A stretch of DNA of 64,000 bases from contig JAGWMG010000002.1 in assembly GCA_028871795.1 (NCBI GenBank), forward strand, positions 186,001-250,000, given 5' to 3'. A program made the position numbers and the translations under genes. Positions 38,712 to 48,993 of this stretch are shown here, piece after piece; within the stretch, counting starts at the first letter, position 1; each line of letters begins with the position of its first letter. The notes under the pieces were generated by a model. That model was not told where the DNA came from and ran no database searches. It saw nothing but the letters and a program-made list of their open reading frames with translations. Origin of the DNA: Alphaproteobacteria bacterium. GTDB lineage: Bacteria; Pseudomonadota; Alphaproteobacteria; Micropepsales; Micropepsaceae.

Positions 38712-39896
38712 ATGAACCGGGGCTATTCTACGCGATCCATTGCTACCGCGGCTGTTCTTGCCGCAGCTGTTTTCAGCTTGTCGTCAACCGCTCAGGCCCA
38801 AACAACGGCCGCTTCAACGGGCGATTGTTGGATTCGGACCAGCGATGGAGCAGCCGTACCGCCGGAGAATCTCACTCCCAACAGTTTCCCTTTAGACGAG
38901 CCAGATCACAAATCCGCTGGCGGTGGACGTTTTGCAAGAATTTCCGATGGTTCGTGGATTCGGACCAGCGATGGAGCAGCCGTACCGCCGGAGAATCTCA
39001 CTCCCAACGGTTTCCCTTTAGACGAGCCAGATCACAAATCCGCTGGCGGTGGACGTTTTGCACGAGTCCCCTGTCCGCCGCCGCCGACACAGGCGAGCAC
39101 CGGCAATCCGGGACCGATGAAACCGCCGCCGGTGAATTCAGGCCTCGGCATCAATCCGCCGCCGTCATCCTATTTCGGCGCGCCGTTCGGACTGTCGTCC
39201 GGCACCCTCGGTGTCGACTACGCCCATTTCAACCCGAGCAGCGGCAGCGACGGCAACCAATATGGGCTTTCCGGCAGCGGGTTGTTCGCGCTGGGCGACA
39301 ATTTCGGCCTCAACCTCGATGCCGGCTACCACAATGTCTCCAGAACCGGACCGAACCTCAGCAATTGGACCGCGTCCGGCGCGCTGGTGTGGCAACGCGC
39401 CGACTGGCGTTTGGGACCGAACTTTGGCTTCCAATCGAACAGCCAAGGCTCGTTTTCGTCGAACACCTATAACTACGGCGCTTATGCCGATTACTTCGCC
39501 TCGCAATCCTTTACGTTCTCGGCCAAGGGCGGCGGTTTTTCCAGCAATCCCGGATCGGACGGTTATTATCTCGGCGGCGCGCTAAAGGGTTATGTGAACC
39601 CTGACTTCGCCATCGACGGCGCCATCGACTATACGCGGTTCACGAGCTTCGGCGGCTCCAGCGAAACCGATTTTACAATTCGGAGCGAATGGCTGATTTC
39701 GGAGACGACGCCGCTGTCGATCTTCGGCGGTTACACCTACAGCGGTTTTTCGCCCGGCAGCTTCAACGTCAATACGGTGTTCGTCGGCATCAAGCTGTAC
39801 ACGAACGGAAATGGCGCAACCACGCTGGTCGACCGGCAGCGCACGGGAACGCTCGGTTGGTCGGCTACCTTCGCGCCGCTTTCGCTTAGGTTTTGA
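38712..39896 (+). CDS. Outer-membrane beta-barrel protein with duplicated N-terminal module
   Basis: A 394-residue exported protein with a signal peptide ending in STAQAQ. Residues about 40-117 hold two copies of a 42-residue module (WIRTSDGAAVPPENLTPN and so on to SAGGGRFAR), then a Pro-rich linker. A C-terminal domain of about 240 residues has alternating aromatic/polar strands and ends in LSLRF, the terminal aromatic expected of an outer-membrane barrel. Family unknown; a surface porin-like or adhesin role is possible. The start at 38712 was chosen for the signal peptide. Confidence 0.75.
   Translation: MNRGYSTRSIATAAVLAAAVFSLSSTAQAQTTAASTGDCWIRTSDGAAVPPENLTPNSFPLDEPDHKSAGGGRFARISDGSWIRTSDGAAVPPENLTPNGFPLDEPDHKSAGGGRFARVPCPPPPTQASTGNPGPMKPPPVNSGLGINPPPSSYFGAPFGLSSGTLGVDYAHFNPSSGSDGNQYGLSGSGLFALGDNFGLNLDAGYHNVSRTGPNLSNWTASGALVWQRADWRLGPNFGFQSNSQGSFSSNTYNYGAYADYFASQSFTFSAKGGGFSSNPGSDGYYLGGALKGYVNPDFAIDGAIDYTRFTSFGGSSETDFTIRSEWLISETTPLSIFGGYTYSGFSPGSFNVNTVFVGIKLYTNGNGATTLVDRQRTGTLGWSATFAPLSLRF
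38829..39062. repeat. 126-bp in-frame tandem repeat
   Basis: The sequence starting TGGATTCGGACCAGCG at 38829 recurs at 38955, a period of 126 bases (42 codons). The first 108 bases are identical except for one substitution (Ser/Gly codon); the remaining 18 bases of copy 1 form a spacer. Such near-identity implies a recent duplication, and the copy number could vary between strains. Confidence 0.9.
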
Positions 39897-40108
39897 AGAC
39901 GCGATTGCCACCGGACCGCGACACTCGCCACGGTGTGGCGTCGTGCAGCCAGAGGCCAGTTGCGGCTCGGGCGGCAAATGCCGGGTCAGGTGATGGATTT
40001 GCGCGCGGATTAACTCTCATGGTCATCGCTCTGATGAACAATCCGGGCCGGGTGGAATAGCAGCCATTTCCCTTCCTTCCGCCACAAATCTGTCCTAGAG
40101 AACCCGCC

Positions 40109-40756
40109 ATGCGCCGCCTGGCACACCTTTTCCTGATCGCGCTAGTGGCCGCCGGACTCGGCGGAGCCGGCCAGCCCGCGCCCAAGCCTCTGATCGCGTT
40201 CAGCGACAGCGATCGCGCCGATCTCGATCGCGTCAGCGCCTATCTCAATTCCATGCGCGCGCTGCAAGGCGATTTCGTGCAGATCGGCCCCGACGGCCAG
40301 ATCGACCAGGGCCGCTTCTATATCGAGAAGCCGGGACGCGTTCGTTTCGAATACCGCGCGCCCAATCCCGTCCTGATCGTGGCCGACGGGCGCACCGTTG
40401 CGGTGGCGAACCGCAAGCTCAAGACCGTCGACCGCTATCCGCTGTCCGCCACGCCGCTTGATCTGATCCTGTCCGACAATCTCGACCTCAGCCACAACAA
40501 TTCGATCCTCGGCGTCAGGCATGAAGTGGGAGCGCTGATCGTCGAAGCGCGCACCAGCACCAACCGCAGCACGCCAAATCTCAGACTGGTGTTCGCCGAT
40601 CCGGAGCTGGAACTGCGGCAATGGACGATCGTCGACGACCAGGGACTGCCGACCACGGTGGCGCTGCGCGATCTGCAGACTGGCGTGTTCGTCGACAGCC
40701 GGATGTTCGTGCTCAAGGACATGAAGGCGCCAGTCGGGGTAAAGTCGCGTGATTGA
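40109..40756 (+). CDS. LolA-like outer-membrane lipoprotein carrier
   Basis: A 215-residue secreted protein with a signal peptide (MRRLAHLFLIALVAAGLGGA). The LolA-type beta fold is suggested by DRVSAYLNSMRALQGDFVQI, GRFYIEKPGRVRFEY, ADGRTVAVANRKLKTVDRYP and TPLDLILSD. LolA ferries lipoproteins across the periplasm from LolCDE to the outer membrane. The pattern matches the LolA family used in alphaproteobacteria, which often has no LolB. It is transcribed alone. Confidence 0.85.
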   Translation: MRRLAHLFLIALVAAGLGGAGQPAPKPLIAFSDSDRADLDRVSAYLNSMRALQGDFVQIGPDGQIDQGRFYIEKPGRVRFEYRAPNPVLIVADGRTVAVANRKLKTVDRYPLSATPLDLILSDNLDLSHNNSILGVRHEVGALIVEARTSTNRSTPNLRLVFADPELELRQWTIVDDQGLPTTVALRDLQTGVFVDSRMFVLKDMKAPVGVKSRD

Positions 40757-40949
40757 CACGCGTTCGGCGCGTTTTGTTGTCGGGGCTGCTCTTCATAGCT
40801 AGGCAGATTCGCCTCGGGCAACAACACTTCCCCAACGGAATGGTCGCGGAAATCCGGACGTGAATCGCGCGTTCGGGTTCCACCAAGCTGTCACATCTGC
40901 AAGTATAAGCTGGCAGAGCCAAACACAGCGAAACACCAACGGGAGAACC

Positions 40950-41594
40950 ATGATGAGTTTGAAGCTTCACGTCTTTCCGCTCAGCCCGCGCGCTTTCAAG
41001 GTGATGGCGGCCGCCAATCATCTGGGCGTCGATCACGAGCTTTGTTTCGTCGATCTGGGAAAGGGCGGGCACAAGAATCCGAAATTCCTGGCTCTCAATC
41101 CGAACGGCAAGATGCCGGTCCTCGAAGAGGACGGCTTCGTGCTTTGGGAGGCCAACGCCATCCTCGGATACCTCGCCTCCAAGAAGCCGCAGTCCGGTCT
41201 GATGCCCGAAGACGCACGCGGACGCGCCGACGTCGCCCGCTGGCTGTTCTGGGACATGGCGCACTGGGATTCGACCTGCGCGATCTTCATCTTCGAACGC
41301 ATGGTAAAGTCGTTCTTCACGAAGGAAACGCCCGATCCGGCCGAGATCGCCAAGGGCGAAGAGCGCTTCCATCAATTCGCCAAGGTGCTCGACGATCACC
41401 TCAAGGGCCGCAAATATGTGTGTGGCGACAAGCTGACGATTGCGGACTTCGCGCTCGCCGCGCCGCTGAACGTCCAAGAGACGGCGCAATATCCGCTGGC
41501 GCCATACGCCGAGATCAGCCGCTGGTATGCAAGTCTGACGGCACTGCCGTGTTGGCGGAAGACCCTGGCGGCGAAAGTGCCTGCGGCCGCGTGA
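40950..41594 (+). CDS. Glutathione S-transferase family protein
   Basis: A 214-residue GST. The N-terminal thioredoxin fold runs from LKLHVFPLSPRAFKVMAAAN to the cis-proline and glutathione-binding segment LNPNGKMPVLEEDGFVLWEA. The C-terminal helical domain has GDKLTIADFALAAPLNV, the conserved N-capping box. The start at 40950 follows a GGGAGAA ribosome site. The substrate is unknown and no pathway genes are adjacent. Confidence 0.9.
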   Translation: MMSLKLHVFPLSPRAFKVMAAANHLGVDHELCFVDLGKGGHKNPKFLALNPNGKMPVLEEDGFVLWEANAILGYLASKKPQSGLMPEDARGRADVARWLFWDMAHWDSTCAIFIFERMVKSFFTKETPDPAEIAKGEERFHQFAKVLDDHLKGRKYVCGDKLTIADFALAAPLNVQETAQYPLAPYAEISRWYASLTALPCWRKTLAAKVPAAA

Positions 41595-41828
41595 TTGGCG
41601 CCCGGCCCCTCGCCAGGAGTCGGGCATGGAGACCTGGCGCATTTCGCTTCTCGGGCACGCCCGACAAGAATTTATTGCGGCGAATTCACCGGAGGTCCGC
41701 GCTCTCCGAGCATGTGTGGGCATTCCATCGACAAGAAAATCACGGTATTTCGGGGCCGATTTCAAATCGTGTCAATTTTAGCACTGTCATTAAAAATAGC
41801 TTAAGTATGCTCAGACCAAAGAAAATAG
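41595..41828. other. Intergenic region between GST gene and sRNA promoter
   Basis: No coding frame was recognised. GC content drops sharply from about 41730 to 41870 (TTTTAGCACTGTCATTAAAA and similar), which marks the promoter region of the candidate small RNA that follows. Confidence 0.4.
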
Positions 41829-41857
41829 TTGAAAACTGTGACCAAAATGCATATAGT
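41829..41857 (+). promoter_or_regulatory. Near-consensus sigma-70 promoter for candidate sRNA
   Basis: TTGAAA (41829-41834) and TATAGT (41852-41857) are separated by exactly 17 bases within an AT-rich stretch. No reading frame with a ribosome site follows before the strong terminator at 41979-42014, so the promoter most likely drives a non-coding transcript. Confidence 0.65.
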
Positions 41858-41863
41858 GCAAAT

Positions 41864-42010
41864 GTGAAGGGCAATAGCGTCCGGCAGGCACTGCCCCCCC
41901 GCTCGCAAGCCGGACCGGTCCCTTCGCAGCGGTGTCGGTCATCCCCTCCCGGCACTTAGCGCGTAACGGCGCAAACGACGCCCGGTCGGCACTCCCGACC
42001 GGGCGTTTTT
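41864..42010 (+). ncRNA. Candidate structured small RNA
   Basis: The interval between the promoter and the terminator would give an RNA of about 145-150 nt. It can fold into a perfect 7-bp stem (GTCCGGC 41879-41885 with GCCGGAC 41909-41915), a second 7-bp stem (41932-41938 with 41949-41955, one G-U pair) whose loop and 3' side expose CCCCTCCC, and the terminator hairpin. C-rich loops of this sort can pair with Shine-Dalgarno sequences, as in known alphaproteobacterial sRNAs. It lacks the SRP-RNA core GGAAG/GCAGCC motif and is not tmRNA-like. No protein frame was seen. Confidence 0.6.
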
Positions 42011-42014
42011 CTTC
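41979..42014 (+). terminator. Strong Rho-independent terminator
   Basis: An 11-bp perfect stem, CGCCCGGTCGG (41979-41989) with CCGACCGGGCG (41995-42005), a 5-base loop and TTTTTCTT directly after. The T-run is on the plus-strand side only, so it ends plus-strand transcription from the candidate sRNA promoter. It abuts the stop of the convergent phosphatase gene. Confidence 0.85.
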
Positions 42015-42618
42015 ACAATTGCCAGCGGCTGCGCGTCGGCGCCACGAAGATGCGTTCGAAGCTGTCAGCGTGGCCTTGCGCCTTTAACCATTGGGCCAGC
42101 CGTTCGGGTTCGTAATCGTTCGCAATCCAGGCGCCGAGCGGCTGTCCGCGCGAATCCTCCAACGCGAAGGCTGTGAACAGCTTCAACCAGCGCTGATGCT
42201 TCTTGGCGAGGTCCGCGAACTGGGCCTGGGCGGCTTCGCGCACGCTCCAGCCGTCGCGGTGGATCAGATACAGCGCCGCCGCCAGGCCGGTGCGGTCGTT
42301 GCCGCCCGAGCATTTGAGGAGGAACGGCCTTGGCGCTTCCTCGAGCGCTTGCATCAGGCACATCAGCATCGGGCGCGTTGGCAGTTTGCGGGAATCGAGC
42401 ATGGTGTCGAAATGGCGCGCGCCCAGCGCCGCGCAGACGCGCCTTTCGTAACGCCACCAGCCGAGATCGCGGTTTTCGCCGCGCAGGTTGATAATGGCGC
42501 GCAGGCCGTGGCGATTCATCAAGCGCGTGAGTCCGCCGAAATAGGCCTGCGAGGAGCGCGCGGCCTCGCCTTCGAGCACCCAGCGGAAGTTGTACAAAAG
42601 ATCGAGCAAAGGGCGCAT
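42013..42618 (-). CDS. Cysteine-dependent (tyrosine/dual-specificity) phosphatase
   Basis: A 201-residue protein with the CX5R phosphatase loop in FLLKCSGGNDRTGLAAALYL. Lys replaces the usual His before the catalytic Cys, a variant that keeps Cys and Arg. Upstream GLRAIINLRGENRD matches the beta strand and Asp-loop region of DSP-like enzymes. Substrates could be phosphoproteins or phosphoinositide-like molecules. The start at 42618 is only 33 bases from the divergent membrane protein start. A long in-frame extension toward 43956 is an antisense artefact. Confidence 0.82.
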   Translation of the reverse strand: MRPLLDLLYNFRWVLEGEAARSSQAYFGGLTRLMNRHGLRAIINLRGENRDLGWWRYERRVCAALGARHFDTMLDSRKLPTRPMLMCLMQALEEAPRPFLLKCSGGNDRTGLAAALYLIHRDGWSVREAAQAQFADLAKKHQRWLKLFTAFALEDSRGQPLGAWIANDYEPERLAQWLKAQGHADSFERIFVAPTRSRWQL

Positions 42619-42651
42619 GAGAGGGCGGCGTCCGACGAATGGGGGACCAAG

Positions 42652-43203
42652 ATGCAACTTAGCAGGAAGGCGCTCAATGCCCGTTGGGCGTGGACGAGCG
42701 CGGCGGCGCTTACGGCCTTGGCGGTGCTCGTTATGGCCGACGCCGCGCTGAGGGCGAAATCCGGCTATGGCGCGGTCGACCTGCAAGGCGTGCCCGAGGC
42801 CTGGGGCATCCGCCTGATCGCCAATCATTGGGTGGACCCAGCCGACGCCGCGCTCGCCGGCTTCGGACTGGGTTTCGATTACCTGTTCATGGCGCTCTAC
42901 GCCGCCGCGCTCTATTTCGGCGCCATCGCGGCGCGCGAACGCTTCGCGCCCAAGCCGGGCCGGACGCGGCGGATCATGGCGATCCTCGCCATGGCGCCGA
43001 TCGCCGGCGCCTTGTTCGACGCCTGCGAGAACGCGCTGCAGATGGTCATGCTGACCCGCGGCCCCAACCCGGTCCTGGCGGTGCTGGCCGTGGAAGCGAC
43101 GAGCGCGAAATTCGCCGGTGTCTTGGTCGGCCTGGCGCTGAGCCTGGCGGCGGCGGGGGGATTCTTTGTGAAGAAGAAAGAAAAGGCGGAGGACGACGCC
43201 TAA
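42652..43203 (+). CDS. Four-helix membrane protein of unknown function
   Basis: A 183-residue membrane protein with about four helices: near 12-30, 70-90, 105-120 and 150-170. Between the first two lies a periplasmic loop with the pattern GYGAVDLQGVPEAWG. A short Lys/Glu-rich cytoplasmic tail (VKKKEKAEDDA) ends the protein. I do not recognise the family. It is divergent from the phosphatase with almost no space for two promoters, and its end overlaps the convergent methyltransferase by 4 bases. Confidence 0.72.
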   Translation: MQLSRKALNARWAWTSAAALTALAVLVMADAALRAKSGYGAVDLQGVPEAWGIRLIANHWVDPADAALAGFGLGFDYLFMALYAAALYFGAIAARERFAPKPGRTRRIMAILAMAPIAGALFDACENALQMVMLTRGPNPVLAVLAVEATSAKFAGVLVGLALSLAAAGGFFVKKKEKAEDDA

Positions 43204-44645
43204 AGCAGCTTTTCCTGCGTGCCCTTCATCTCGCGCTTGGCTTTCTTGAAGACGGTGGAGTCGATCCAGGGCATGTCGGGCTTGTGGCCGGCGAAGAGCT
43301 GCTCGACGGTGAGAATCTGGATTTTCGCGTACTCGCCGTACTCCGTCTTGTAGAAGCCGGCGGCGATGGCTTCTTTCTTCATGGGGGCGGTGGGTTCGGC
43401 CAGCGAGATCAGCACGCCCATCTTCGCCTTCTCGCGGTCCACCACGGCGATGAGGTCGCGGATCATGCCGACGCCGACGTTCTCGCCGCCCTTGACCGAG
43501 ACGATGGCCTTCTCGGTAATCTTGCCGTCCGGCTTGAAATAGATGAAGCCGTCGATGCCGCTGTCCGCGCCCTTCTTCTTGCCGCCGTAGGGGATGGCAT
43601 CGACGAGGGACACCGCCCACCATTGGAACTGGTATTTGTCCTGCGCGGCCAGCGCCACGGCACCTTCCAAGTCCTTGGGCGTGCCGCGGATGTCGATGGG
43701 GATCGGCCCGAAGGCGTCGCGCAGACGCTTCTGGATCAGCGAAATGGCGAGGTGGGTGATGTCGATGCCGATCCATTCGCGCTTGAGTTTCTGCGCCGCG
43801 TGCACCGTCGTGCCGCAACCGCAGAAGGGATCGAGCACCACGTCGCCTACGTTGGAGGAGGCTTGAATAATGCGTTCGAGAAGGGTTTGCGGCTTCTGAG
43901 TTGGATAACCTAGGCGCTCGACCGCGTTGGGGTTGATAATCGAAATTTCCCACCAATCTGGCATTGGAGACTGGGCAGTTTCGTTTTCAAGACTTGTCGC
44001 CTTGCGAACGCCGTCTTCAAAAAAGGCTTGTTGCTTCTGTCCCTTCCATCGCTTCATCGTGCCCTTTGACGGGTCGGTATAAAGCACGTTAAATGCTGCC
44101 CCCCCCCCCCCCCCCGACTTCGTGACGAAGTGAATGTCGTCGTGGTTGCGGACGAATTGTCCCGCTGCAACGCTCCATTTCCGGTAGCACCAGATAATCT
44201 CGTTCTTATAGTTTCGCTTTCCAAAAATCGCGTCTAACAAAATCTTCAGATAATGGCTCGCTGTCGGATCGCAGTGCAGATAAAGCGATCCCGTCTGTTT
44301 CAGCACGCGATGCAATTCCAGCAGCCGCACCGCCATCATCGCCAGATAGGCCATCATGTCGTTGTCGTGCAGGAACGAGCGCATGGCGCGCAGCATCTCG
44401 GCGGCGTCGGAATTGCCCGACTGCATCACCTCGTCGAAGGCTTTCTCCGCCGTCTCGTTCCAGTGCCAGGTGTCCTCGAACGCCTCCATCTGGGCGTGGC
44501 TTTCGTGCCCGTCCGGCGCCTTGAACAGCACGTTGTAGGAGGCGTTCGAATTGAACGGCGGGTCGAGATAGACGAGATCGACGCTCTCCTCCTTCACCTG
44601 CTCGCGCAGGATGGTGAGATTGTCGCCGTAGTAGAGAGTGCCCAT
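43200..44645 (-). CDS. DNA methyltransferase fused to Mrr-like nuclease domain
   Basis: A 481-residue protein. Residues 1-310 form a beta-class N6-adenine/N4-cytosine DNA methyltransferase: catalytic motif DPPF (28-31) precedes the SAM-binding motif LDPFCGCGTT (271-280). Residues about 330-480 look like an Mrr-type PD-(D/E)xK nuclease: GIDGFIYF with Asp365 followed by AIVSVKGG with Lys385. A single-chain restriction-modification enzyme is therefore possible. A run of 17 G on the coding strand (44099-44115) encodes Gly178-Gly182 inside the methyltransferase domain, where relatives usually have other residues; a one-base change would truncate the protein. The recognition sequence is unknown. 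Confidence 0.85.
   Translation of the reverse strand: MGTLYYGDNLTILREQVKEESVDLVYLDPPFNSNASYNVLFKAPDGHESHAQMEAFEDTWHWNETAEKAFDEVMQSGNSDAAEMLRAMRSFLHDNDMMAYLAMMAVRLLELHRVLKQTGSLYLHCDPTASHYLKILLDAIFGKRNYKNEIIWCYRKWSVAAGQFVRNHDDIHFVTKSGGGGGAAFNVLYTDPSKGTMKRWKGQKQQAFFEDGVRKATSLENETAQSPMPDWWEISIINPNAVERLGYPTQKPQTLLERIIQASSNVGDVVLDPFCGCGTTVHAAQKLKREWIGIDITHLAISLIQKRLRDAFGPIPIDIRGTPKDLEGAVALAAQDKYQFQWWAVSLVDAIPYGGKKKGADSGIDGFIYFKPDGKITEKAIVSVKGGENVGVGMIRDLIAVVDREKAKMGVLISLAEPTAPMKKEAIAAGFYKTEYGEYAKIQILTVEQLFAGHKPDMPWIDSTVFKKAKREMKGTQEKLL
44099..44115. repeat. 17-bp poly-C (poly-G in gene) homopolymer
   Basis: Seventeen consecutive C on the plus strand lie in the methyltransferase reading frame. No other homopolymer of this length occurs in the window. 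It could be a slipped-strand phase-variation tract or an assembly artefact. Confidence 0.9.
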
Positions 44646-44652
44646 CCGCCCC

Positions 44653-44731
44653 GCCGGGATTCGATTCCCGCCAGTCTATCCCTTCAGCTATCGGGCTGAA
44701 TCTATCATAATGTTCCTGTTTTGTTCAACAA
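44653..44731. promoter_or_regulatory. Inverted repeats between methyltransferase and hicBA
   Basis: Two inverted repeats lie in the roughly 200-base divergent region: TTCAGC/GCTGAA (44683-44700, six-base spacer) just upstream of the methyltransferase start, and TTGTTCAACAA (44721-44731) on the hicBA side. HicBA modules are usually autoregulated by HicB, so the second is a candidate operator. Confidence 0.3.
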
Positions 44732-44852
44732 CATTCTGCTTCTGTCGTGTTGACGGTCATTTTGTATCGAGCCTTGACGGACGATTCGCCAGGTGATTCG
44801 GTAAGCGCCGCACTCGAAATCCGGCGTACAGCCGCCGATTGGCTGCGGTTGG

Positions 44853-45200
44853 GTGATGCGAATGGGCCTCCACGAACGAGAACTCGGCGACGGCGCTCCC
44901 GTTTTGATCTGCGTCGCGCGCGGTCACGAACAAGATTGGGAAGCGTTCTGTCTCGACTTCGACTTAGCCGTCCAAGGCGTATCGCTTGAAGACGTTCGCA
45001 CGCGGCTTGAGGACGCGATCGTCGATTATGTGCATGCCGCCATGGACGAGGCTGAACCCGCACGTTCGCAACTCTTGAACCGGCGCGCACCGTTCATGGT
45101 GCGCTTGCATTGGGGTATTCGCTTTTTCATGGCGACAATTTCCGGTAGGAATCACGACAGTGACTCAACTGTCGGATTCCCAGTATCTTGCCCCGCCTGA
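44853..45200 (+). CDS. HicB-like antitoxin
   Basis: A 115-residue protein whose core WEAFCLDFDLAVQGVSLEDV and following VRTRLEDAIVDYVHAAM match the partial RNase-H fold of HicB antitoxins. The C-terminal part (SQLLNRRAPFMVRLHWGIRF and a PVSCPA ending) matches a HicB subfamily often paired with HicA. The start is GTG at 44853, or ATG at 44856/44862. Its end overlaps the hicA start by 13 bases. The antitoxin-first order is one of the two known HicAB arrangements. Confidence 0.75.
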   Translation: MMRMGLHERELGDGAPVLICVARGHEQDWEAFCLDFDLAVQGVSLEDVRTRLEDAIVDYVHAAMDEAEPARSQLLNRRAPFMVRLHWGIRFFMATISGRNHDSDSTVGFPVSCPA

Positions 45201-45418
45201 AATGCACGTTCCGGGAATTTCTTGAAATTCTGCTTAGGAGCGGCTTTGTCGAGCAACGTGTGGCCAAAGGCAGCCATCGGCGCTTTCGTAGTGTCGTCGA
45301 CGGTCAGGTACGTTTGGTGACGTTTGCTCCGCACAACATTAATGACGAGATCAAGCTTGGAACCCTCAAATCCATGATTCGTCAAAGCGGCCTGCCAGAA
45401 GCGCTGTTTCGGAAATAA
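45188..45418 (+). CDS. HicA-like mRNA interferase toxin
   Basis: A 76-residue protein with the HicA double-stranded-RNA-binding-like fold: FREFLEILLRSGFVEQRVAK, the catalytic histidine in GSHRRFR (His30), then VTFAPHNINDEIKLGTLKSM and IRQSGLPEALF. HicA cleaves mRNA and is neutralised by HicB. The start is a TTG inside the end of hicB. Catalytic residues and length (about 60-80) fit an intact toxin. Confidence 0.8.
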   Translation: MPRLKCTFREFLEILLRSGFVEQRVAKGSHRRFRSVVDGQVRLVTFAPHNINDEIKLGTLKSMIRQSGLPEALFRK

Positions 45419-45439
45419 TCCCCCTACAAACCTGCAGGC

Positions 45440-45467
45440 TTGACCCTGTCCTTCGCGTCAGTATATT
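45440..45467 (+). promoter_or_regulatory. Promoter for rplU-rpmA
   Basis: TTGACC (45440-45445) and TATATT (45462-45467) with a 16-base spacer lie about 60 bases upstream of rplU. The leader contains an inverted CCCC/GGGG pair (45476-45499 area) that could form a small hairpin near the ribosome site. Confidence 0.55.
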
Positions 45468-45527
45468 GCGCGGCTCCCCAAGGGCAGGGCCTTCCGGGGA
45501 AAGTCTTTCTTTTCAAGGACATAGATC

Positions 45528-45836
45528 ATGTTCGCGGTGGTCCGCACGGGCGGCAAGCAATACAAGGTGGCCAAGGACGACGTCCTGACCATCGAAAAGG
45601 TCGCAGGCGAGGTCGGCGGCGCGCTGAAACTCGGCGAAGTCCTGATGCTGGGCGGCGAAACGGCCAAGACCGGAACGCCTCTGGTCAAGGGCGCCTCCGT
45701 GACCGCGGAAATCGTGGCCCAAGGCAAGGGCGAGAAGGTCGTGGCCTTCAAGAAGAAGCGCCGCAAGAACACCCATAGGAAACGCGGCCACCGCCAGCCC
45801 TTCACCAAGATCAAGATCACCGGAATTTCGGCGTAA
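45528..45836 (+). CDS. rplU: 50S ribosomal protein L21
   Basis: A 102-residue L21: [18 protein letters not shown] at the N-terminus and [19 protein letters not shown] near the C-terminus, both diagnostic. It binds 23S rRNA near L20. It is followed after 11 bases by rpmA in the universal rplU-rpmA pair. Confidence 0.97.
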   Translation: MFAVVRTGGKQYKVAKDDVLTIEKVAGEVGGALKLGEVLMLGGETAKTGTPLVKGASVTAEIVAQGKGEKVVAFKKKRRKNTHRKRGHRQPFTKIKITGISA

Positions 45837-45847
45837 GGAACCGACAG

Positions 45848-46132
45848 ATGGCTCACAAGAAAGCAGGCGGTTCTTCGCGCAACGGCCGCGACTCGGCGGG
45901 CCAGAGGCTCGGCGTCAAGCTGTTCGGCGGCCAAGCCATCGTCGCGGGCAACGTCATCGTGCGCCAGCGCGGCACCCAGTTCCATCCGGGCAAAAACGTC
46001 GGCATGGGCAAGGATCACACGCTGTTCGCGCTTGCCGACGGCCAAGTCGCGTTCCGCAAGGGCTTCAAGCGCCGCACCTACGTATCCGTGATTTCGGCGC
46101 AAGCGCCGGCGGCGAAGAGCGCGGCGGAATAA
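45848..46132 (+). CDS. rpmA: 50S ribosomal protein L27
   Basis: A 94-residue L27 beginning [20 protein letters not shown], whose N-terminal tail reaches the peptidyl-transferase centre. The family signature [19 protein letters not shown] follows. There is no N-terminal cleavage extension as in Firmicutes. Obg, a ribosome-assembly GTPase, is encoded nearby. Confidence 0.97.
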   Translation: MAHKKAGGSSRNGRDSAGQRLGVKLFGGQAIVAGNVIVRQRGTQFHPGKNVGMGKDHTLFALADGQVAFRKGFKRRTYVSVISAQAPAAKSAAE

Positions 46133-46222
46133 GCGGCTCGACAAAAGGCCGCCACGACGGGGCGGTCCCGCGCCGCCGTCTGGCCCGCAGCCACAAGGTC
46201 TATTGCCACCCGATGGCGTTGA

Positions 46223-48989
<2,767 letters not shown>

Positions 48990-48993
<4 letters not shown>

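Noticed and set aside
38829-39062. CRISPR-like repeat
   Set aside because: Two long in-frame copies within a coding gene and no spacers; it is a protein module duplication.
41864-42010. Signal recognition particle RNA or 6S RNA as identity of the candidate transcript
   Set aside because: The conserved SRP core motifs and the large open bubble of 6S RNA were not found.
44653-44672. tRNA T-arm-like sequence (GGGATTCGATTCCC) upstream of the methyltransferase
   Set aside because: The stem-loop has a 6-base rather than 7-base loop, and no acceptor, D or anticodon arm can be built around it; not a tRNA or clear attachment site.
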